NCBI GenBank assembly: GCA_015345905.1
Contig: JADDTR010000013.1
Span: 62,001-126,000, forward strand
Direction of reading: 5' to 3'
DNA from: Aotearoamyces nothofagi
Lineage: Eukaryota > Ascomycota > Leotiomycetes > Leotiales > Tympanidaceae
Length of the DNA stretch: 64,000 nucleotides
Shown: piece by piece, positions 56,887-64,000 of the stretch
How positions within the stretch are numbered: position 1 is the first letter of the stretch
Layout of the letters: the number at the start of each line of letters is the position of its first letter
Notes under the pieces: generated by a model
Told to the model about the DNA's origin: nothing
The model's database searches: none
What the model saw: only the letters and a program-made list of their open reading frames with translations
Program-made: the position numbers and the translations under genes

Positions 56887-57748
56887 GACGCCTGACAACA
56901 AAGCTATACGCTCTACGCTCTACGCTCTCTCTACTCTATCCTATGAGGCGCGACGGTTGTTTACTAGATCAAATGGAATGGAAGAATGCATTTGCAAGAA
57001 GTCAGAGGTCAGAGATCAATCCTCCCCCTTTCGCGTAGAATAAATACAGCGGAACGGCGTTATGAATCCCTCCGAAGTTCCGTCTCTGTAACTTGATCCG
57101 TGATGACTAACTTGTTGGTCTTCTTTTGGTATAAATCTGTGCATAATTTGAATAAATTCTACGTTAGCGTGCTTTGATTAGCATAGTGAAGCTGAAGTCT
57201 CTTTCGGGGCGTAGATAAGATAAGAGTGATAAGAGGCGGGGAGTGCCGAGTCCAGCAATACATTACGCATTGCTTCATGTTTGGAGTGTAATGTTGTGTA
57301 ATTCTGTGTAATTCTATATAATGCATCAGGAATTAAAGACTGATATTACTTTTGGTTTAAAGTAGCAGCATTGCCATATTAAACAACTATCGAGCACATT
57401 CATCATGAGGACTGAATACAAGACGGCTTGAGACACTGATTCTTTCGTCTCTTGAATTGTATGAGCGCGTAAAGGAGGGGCTCCCAGAATGAAGCCCTCG
57501 TTGCCACCTAGAATTTCTCATTCGTTAGAGACGTATATCCTCGTCGTTTTCGTGCTGTACTATTTGACCTGGAGCTTTCATCCACGTCTCTCGAAGGCCG
57601 TCGTTTGCTTCCACCTCCTTTGTTAATTTTTAGGGTGGCACTGCCACTGGCACCACCGTGCAGATCTCCCCCCTGTGTTGCTTCTATCTCACCATCCCAC
57701 TGCAACAAGTCCACAGTGCATCCTCTGCCGGAGCTTTGCCGTTTAGTA
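56887..57748. other. Intergenic between two minus-strand genes
   Basis: About 860 bases. The part next to 56886 is the acetyltransferase promoter, with TAAGATAAG/GTGATAAG GATA motifs at 57215-57235. The minus frame at 57508-57714 is basic and Ser/Gly-rich and could be an extra tail exon of the membrane protein to its right, but I found no clean splice join. Confidence 0.45.
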
Positions 57749-59110
57749 TTACAGCCTGTCGACGCTGGTGGCCCGCCCTATTGGCTCTGCCGGATCGGTT
57801 GGTTGTGAGAATTCTCTATCAGAGTCTCTATTAGATGAGCAGCTGACAGCAGAGACGGTATGCCCAATCGCTTTCATAGCCATACGCAATACTGGCTGAA
57901 GTGTCGGGAAACACGCAACCCAGAGGCCCACGTGTCCTTCTAGATTGCTCCATATGGCGGTTTTCGCAGTTGTACATGTCCTATTGGTGATTTAGCAAGG
58001 TGGCAACAAGCCTTAAAACGTATTACTAACTCATTAAAAGAAAGATCAATGGAAGTGATGTCTAGAGATGATTAGCTCGGGCATAAAGACGATTGTAACC
58101 GGCTGTGACGACTTACAGGCCAGACGGACCCCGCCGATGACGATGGCCAATACACCTACAATTGGCATTAGTCTTGTTGTTGGTGCACACTGGCCCTGGT
58201 GCGGCTATATGGACATACCAATGCCGAAAATGGCAATGACGCGCATGCTTTTTGCGGAGAAGGCCATCTGCGAGTATACAATCGAAATGGGAAGTGTGAG
58301 GAGGGCCAGATCAAGGGCGATTCCAATGCTTCCATGTATCCAAAATAGTGTAGCTTCATGATGTGGAGATAGACAGTTGGTCGTAGCTGTATGACTGTCC
58401 CAAAGGCTTCTGTCAATGGCCAATTGTTAGCTATAAGACAAGCCGATGCTCCTCTACAGTGCTACCCATCAGGAGAAATAGGAAAAGACGTACTTGATAG
58501 GCCTGCACTGAGTGAGAAATACGAAGAAGGAAATAACGGCCGAAGCGATAACAATGCATCCGGTAGCATAAACCATTCGAAGATAATTCTCTGTCGATAG
58601 GTTAGTATCTAGTTACACGTATAGAAGGCCTTGACGCACTACCACTATTAAGCTGCGGTAAAAAGGCAACAATAGATAGGCGCACCAAGCCCGTGGTAGC
58701 AAAATACAGTAACTGCAACGTAGCCACCAGCTATGTGTATCCGTCAGAATTTGACATCTTCACACACTCGACATCATAAAAAGACATACCCTGAACCAGC
58801 GGGAAAAGTCAGTCTCCGACACATCCGCCTTATCTTTGCCTGCCCCATAGTCCACACCTGTATTCCACGAACGCCTGTTAATTCTTCCATCCTTTCCGCC
58901 CGTAACACTCCAGGATTTGAACTCACTTTTGATCTCCAGACTCGACTGCGCAACCAGGATTGCCCACGCTGCGATGGCCAATCCGTCATCAAGCCCGAAC
59001 CCACGAACTACAAGTGTCCTCGTGTAGCATCGCAGGCCGATTATTATCGTCGAAAAGATGATCAGGACGATATTCAAGACAAACAGCGTAGGGCCAACAT
59101 GACAACCCAT
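57749..59110 (-). CDS. Rhodopsin-domain integral membrane protein (PTH11-like)
   Basis: Eight exons: 58927-59110, 58790-58857, 58643-58730, 58494-58590, 58219-58409, 58117-58155, 58031-58061, 57749-57980; 309 residues, with two tiny exons of 39 and 31 bases. All phases agree. The family shows seven membrane helices with LRCYTRTLVVRGFGLDD after helix 1, TGLVRLSIVAFLPQL, the FLTQCRPIKSLWD region before the conserved extracellular Cys, IALDLALLTLPI, and IWSNLEGHVGLWVACFPTL near the end. These proteins are plasma-membrane receptors of the fungal PTH11-like GPCR/rhodopsin-domain group; ligands are mostly unknown. First intron (58858-58926) keeps the frame. N-terminus is short and lacks a CFEM domain. 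Confidence 0.85.
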
Positions 59111-60228
59111 CCTCGTTCTCCCAGCCCCTAGCGCGCAACAGCGGACCCTGGGGAGAGCAGCGATAAGAACAACGCGGAGTCAAGGATAGCTTAATCTGCC
59201 CTGCGTATAATGGGACGCACGGTATCGAATCTCATCTTGGCAAAATAGAGATTGATTGGGTTGCGATACCAAGCATTTGAAGATGCAGACGACTGGGTGG
59301 GCGGAAAAATCCCGACACGCTTTTAAATCCCTCGAATTTGTCATTCCAACATCCCATTCCTCGGGTTGCAGACGCTGCAACCGGGTTCTCGGGTGATGGC
59401 TCCAAGATGTTCAAGCCATGGTGTCGCGCTATATCGCGGGAGCGGCTGGTGCTTGACGCCACTGGGACGCTACCACGTGCGACATTAAGATCGAGCTGGG
59501 ATCGCTAATGGGATTTAGATTCTATGCAGTTGAGACGGGTGGATTTGGCATTGGAGTTAATGTGCGCTTTTAGAGGATTGGTGGTGGGTAATTCGATTTA
59601 GGGGGTCTGTAAGGTAAGAATCTTTGAGCTTGTTTGGCAGGGCGTTGAGGATTCATGGATGTGGAGACAGGGTAGAGCTGGGATGAGAAAGTTGATAGTA
59701 GGAGGGGGTTTGTAGTATGGGATTCCTATGTCTTGGGATCGGATTTGATGGAACGGGTGGAATGGATCTCATGTTGTGTGTTTTAACCTCTTTGGGTAAT
59801 ATCATTCGCCACGTGATTTCCGGGTAAAATAGCGAGAGCAACTTCACGTTTTCGGGACTTTTCATGGACTAGATGTTGCAATTCGGCACATAGTTATAGG
59901 CTGCGGTGTTTTGTATGTTTTGACGCTTAAAGGCTTAAGTTACAGGCTAGTGGGAATTTCACTTTAAGGTGGCTTCCGCTGCTGTTGCCGAGGGCATTGC
60001 TCTACTGACTGACCGGTGCTGACCCTCAGATTTCAACGAAACTTAACAATGAAGCAAGAAAGTCTCTGTCTCCCTCAACCATAGCCAGATCATATGATCA
60101 TCGTCAGAACCCAAGTTTTCAGGAACTGGAAATGCGGACATATCTTGTAAGCTAGCAAATAACAAAGAAACGCTCAAATGACTTTGAGCCCCGCCAACAA
60201 AGCTCTACTATCCTTCAATCTCTCTTTC
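59111..60228. other. Intergenic between two minus-strand genes
   Basis: About 1.1 kb that should hold the promoter of the membrane protein. No gene recognised; small frames at 59180-59462 and 59653-59865 lack domains. Confidence 0.5.
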
Positions 60229-63200
60229 CTATACCATACTCAAACTTTTCTGTTTCCTTTCTGCAAGCTTCCCCCAGAATGAGGCAACTTGTCCCGACTG
60301 AGAAGCATGATCTGCTATATGCCAGCTATTACCATTGACCTGATGTCCATCTTCCTTTTCTCCATTCCCTATTTCCATTGCCTTGAGTGTATTCATTTGT
60401 GAGGACCGAGAAGCCTGATCATCTGTATATGGCCTATTACTGTTGACTTGATTTCCCTTGTTTCCATTTTCCTTTCCTTCGTTTCTTGTTTGTATTGCCT
60501 TGGGTATATACCAGGCAAAGATGATCAGTGGGATAGAAATAGCGGCTGTAACACCAACTATGTCATGTGTTAGCTTGAATCACAGTACCCGCAGATATGG
60601 AGTCTTACATATCCTTGAATATATCCAGTGTGGAGCATAGGCAAGGTTGTCTGAGTGGTGTGGGAACGATTCAACGTTTAAGGCGAAGAGGGATGCCAGA
60701 AAGGACATGGGCAGCTTCATCGGAGAGATTAAAATGCATGCGTATACATAATTAGGTAGGTGGACTTACAAATACAATGGTTACGACAGTGAACACCATA
60801 ATAGTACGTCCTTGTTGGGCAGTCTCTTTGGCCTGTTTTTGGCTTGCCTCAGCCAGTTGTCGACCTGAAATGGCTTCCTGGATATTGGCTTGCTTCTGCT
60901 TCAGATCTAGGAGGGAATTTACCTATAAAACTTAGGCGAGATCATTTGCAGGAGAAGCACTTCACTTACTGCATTTTGAACCTTGTCGGCATCCTTGTCC
61001 AGCTCTTCCAACACCTTGATGTCCTCAGTAGGGCTTCTTGCTCGTAGATAAGGGCTTCTTTGAGTGCCATGCGCATACTGCACGTCAAAGGCCTGATGCC
61101 ACACATCACTCTGGTCTGACAGCAACTTCTTGAGAATATTTAACTCATCCCGTATATCTTTAATTTCTTTGAGTAATTCAATCTCATCGAGAATAGAATG
61201 GTATGGATTGTCGGTCGGTTGATCATTCTTTATGCTGTGCTTGCCGTCACTAGAGCCATTGCGCTCATTTTCCTTACAGATCTCGTTCTCAAATGCATGG
61301 AATAGTTGTGTTTCTTTGTCGGCCTATAGGTTGATGAGTATATAAGCAGTGGATAACATAAAGCAGGATCTGTGCACAACTAACCACAGAATTGATGGAA
61401 TTTGTAAATATCTGAAGTGCAGATTCCAGAGAGTCATTTTGGTCGACTTCCACCTTAAACTCATCGATAAATCCAGTAGTGACGCTCAGAATCAACTCAT
61501 TCATCTGCTCTACAGAAGATGGAGGCGCTCTCCCCCTCTTATTCCCCTGAATAAGATCCTCAAAAACGTTTTCTAGGATCGGATCTTCATCGCCGTCTAG
61601 CCGGTGTGTCGAGCTGGTAATAATCGTTTCTGTTTTTGATTATTAATATTCTCATCTTTCTATCATTCATTCGCGAACATACTTTCGTCAACAATCCACA
61701 TCCACAGCTGATCCACTCTCAAAATCCAAGGCTTCACGCTTTTATTTTTGTCGAAATACCTAGTTACGACTTGAGTTCTATCTCGATCCTCAATCTCTTT
61801 CTCCGGCAAAGAAGAATAGTAATATCGATCAAGTGTTCGTGAACTGTGGATAATATGTTTATCATAAACCTTCAGGAGCTCGTCATGGTATTTCCTTGTC
61901 GTCGGGATATCTTTCTCATCATCTGAGATGCTCCTTTCGGGAGATTTTCCATTTTCGCAAGAGCTTGCAGCAGGTGGCGATGCAAATGTTAGATACGGCA
62001 TCTATCGCCTTGTCAGCTCTGTGATATATAATGCACTTATCGCACTTACATAAAGAGCGACCTTATTCCTAGAGCTATCTGAAGGTTTCCCTCCCGTCTC
62101 TTTGTCGTTCTCCTGGCTACCTTCCCGAGTATTGGTACCTAATGGTGTTTTCTAATATCATCAGGTGTAAACATCTCAATTTGTGTGCCCCAATCATATT
62201 GTAGACTTACCATGCACAAAGGCTTCATATATCGTGGTCTGTCCTCACCACCGGAGAGTTCATGCCAGCTCTCACGAACAAACTGGTCCAGCTGAGAATG
62301 TTCTTTATTTGTGTCGCATATCATCTTCAAAAGATCCTTCGTTCTGATGTCAGTGCTTCTACCTCTTAACTGAACCTTGGAATTTTATACCTCAATCCAA
62401 GTTACCTATTTACAATGCTGTTAGCGTCGTGCCTCTTTATTCGAAGTTAATTTGCATCTTACATTATTAGATGGCACATGAATCCATCTAAACAAAAAGT
62501 TGGAACTGGACTCTTTCGATGGTTTATTCCTAGGTTTATTCCCTGATTTAGTTTGGTCGGCCTTTCCCGATGTATCCTTACTCGGCTTATTAGACTCAGG
62601 CTGGTTGTCTTTATTGTCTGTTCCAATGGATTTCCCAGGATTTCGCGCGTCAGACATGATATTTTCTGGTCCTTCTCCATATATAACATCATAAACGCTA
62701 CTTACCCGGGGCCTAAAATCAACCCGCCTAGCATCCTCCAAGAAGTACACGATGGTTGTATCAAACTTGTCACATATATATTTTTCACTGGCCGAAGGAG
62801 TGTGTTGCTCTGGTTTTCCTTCGTTATCCACAAAATGCCGGGCTCTTCCCTGAACAGCTGGAGGCTTGTGGAGTGTGTCCACAATTTGACGGATTCGTTC
62901 ATACTTTCCTGTCAGATCGGACTCTTGGGTAGTACCTGGACTTTGTAATTCTGTCATTATTGCTTCCTTCGCTGTATTGGCCCACCATCTAGCAGCTTTA
63001 ATATTTTTAGGTTTCAGCATCTCTGTGCCCCCCTTTGCTAGCAGGTTGGAGACCACTTTTGTGTCGCCAGAATAGACAGCCCAATCTAAAGCTGTCATTT
63101 TATGGCCTTCGTCCTTCTTTTCATTGCATTTTCTCTTTCTATAGAGCAAAAGTACGATCTTAACCTCACCAATGTCAGAAGCCCATATCAATGCGTCATC

Positions 63201-64000
63201 TACCTGTGTAGAAGGTTGAGAGTAATCACCGAAGTCAACCACCTCTATCTTCTCCAGGAGAGATAGCACTGTCTCTGAAGAATTGGATGATATAGCTAGG
63301 GAAAGTGCCGTTTGGCCATCGATATTTCTCGCAGCTATTTCCTTCTGCCAATTATCCTTATGGTTGATTTCATATTTTGCCAGCAACATACCAACCACTG
63401 CGGCTCGGCCATTCTTAGCTGCATGATGCAGTGGGGTTTCATTTCTAAAATCCTCACTCTCTATACCTACACCTTCTTTCATCAAAAGGGCAACCACTTC
63501 TGTGTGCCCGTTCTCAGCAGCAATATGCAGTGATGTGGCGCGCTTCTCGGTAGTTTCTTCAATAGTGGCCTTTTTGGAGCATAGCAGTTGAACAAGTGAT
63601 AGCTTACCAATCTGAGCAGCAACGTGCAGTGCTGTCCACCCGTTGTTATCCTTTACTGACGGATCTGCATCGTGTTTTAGGAGGAAGCTCACAAGTTCTT
63701 CATTAGCATTTTGAGCTGCAATATGTAGTGGTGTCCGTCCATAATCATCTCGAGCTAGCACTTTTGCGCCGTTATTTAGTAACAGACTGGCAACTGCTTC
63801 GTGGTTATTTTGAGCTGCAGAATGCAGTGGTGTCCATTCCTCGTCATCTGTAGCTGTTGCTAATGCGCCGTTGTTGAGCAGCACATTGGCAATTGCCTCA
63901 TGCCCATTTTGAGCTGCTGAATGCAGTGGTGTCCATCCCTCATTATCGCTAGCTGTTGCTTTTGCACCGTTCTTCATCAACAGACTGACAATTGCTTCAT
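60229..64000 (-). CDS. Ankyrin-repeat protein with CorA-like C-terminal membrane domain (5' end outside window)
   Basis: Ten visible exons: 62463-64000 (open at the edge), 62391-62405, 62211-62336, 62050-62151, 61683-62001, 61385-61629, 60970-61323, 60770-60922, 60609-60714, 60229-60557; about 1,100 residues seen. Order: at least nine ankyrin repeats (TPLHxAAxNG type), a Ser/Lys-rich linker, RWIHVPSNNVTWIEDL (a block found in these fungal proteins), DQLWMWIVDEKTIITS, a coiled stretch KVLEELDKDADKVQ, then CorA-like membrane part: QQGRTIMVFTVVTIVFLPMS-FLASLFALN and a second helix AAISIPLIIFAWYI. In CorA channels the GMN motif follows helix 1; here it is ALN, so magnesium transport is doubtful. 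Role may be membrane-bound scaffold or recognition protein; unknown. Confidence 0.88.
62391..62405 (-). other. 15-base micro-exon of the ankyrin/CorA-like gene
   Basis: Five codons (V-T-W-I-E) between introns 62406-62462 (GTAAGA to AAATAG) and 62337-62390 (GTATAA to CGAAG). Included because it joins VPSNN to DLLKMICDT in phase and matches the usual NN-x-x-W-V/I-E pattern of the family. Confidence 0.65.
63710..64000 (-). repeat. 99-bp tandem repeats coding for ankyrin units
   Basis: The anchor GTGGTGTCC recurs at 63728, 63827 and 63926, 99 bases apart, equal to 33 codons. The last units are very similar at DNA level, unlike the older ankyrin units further left, so the 5' part of the array expanded recently. 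The array continues past the window edge. Confidence 0.8.

Noticed and set aside
31783-58926. Several frame-keeping, stop-free introns (MDR 84, acetyltransferase 54, membrane protein 69 bases) seen as a possible regulated-retention pattern
   Set aside because: One third of introns keep frame by chance and short ones often lack stops; with some 50 introns here, three or four are expected.

Overview
The window is nuclear DNA of a filamentous ascomycete (Pezizomycotina). Signs: many short introns with GT-AG ends and CTAAC/CTAAT branch points, dense genes on both strands, Zn2Cys6 transcription factors, secreted acid proteases, GH3 and GH16 enzymes, several MFS permeases, an NRPS-like reductase, a PTH11-like membrane protein, an NB-ARC/TPR protein and an ankyrin/CorA-like protein. 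Genus cannot be told from sequence alone. I rebuilt exons by hand from splice signals, frame and family patterns. Each complete multi-exon model, except the NB-ARC/TPR locus, sums to a whole number of codons.

Layout. 0-8 kb: 3' part of a transketolase-like gene, a sugar transporter, a PhyH-type Fe(II)/2-oxoglutarate dioxygenase and a C6 regulator. 8-14.3 kb: secreted aspartic protease and sedolisin fired from one shared promoter, then a GH16 glucanase. 14.3-17 kb: gene-poor, with small tandem repeats. 17-21.5 kb: two-HKD phospholipase D-like protein and an amino-acid transporter. 22.3-24.8 kb: decayed patatin/NB-ARC/TPR (NLR-type) gene whose patatin core is deleted and whose last TPR units carry stops. 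25.9-43.3 kb: O-methyltransferase, C6 regulator, zinc-type (MDR) reductase, FAD long-chain alcohol oxidase, NRPS-like A-T-R reductase and an MFS exporter, which together look like a small biosynthetic cluster. 44-45 kb: secreted PEBP-like, probably GPI-anchored protein. 46.4-54.1 kb: C6 regulator, signal-less GH3 beta-glucosidase and sugar permease, a likely sugar-use module. 55.4-59.1 kb: alcohol O-acetyltransferase-like enzyme and an eight-exon rhodopsin-domain membrane protein. 60.2 kb to the right edge: ten-exon ankyrin/CorA-like protein, 5' end outside the window.

How genes may work together (inference): the A-T-R enzyme would activate a carboxylic acid and release it as aldehyde or alcohol; the flanking MDR reductase, alcohol oxidase and O-methyltransferase could tailor it, with the C6 factor controlling and the MFS protein exporting. 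The GH3/permease/regulator group would import a disaccharide and split it inside the cell. The protease pair suggests extracellular protein use at acid pH. No rRNA, tRNA, CRISPR array or intact transposon was recognised.
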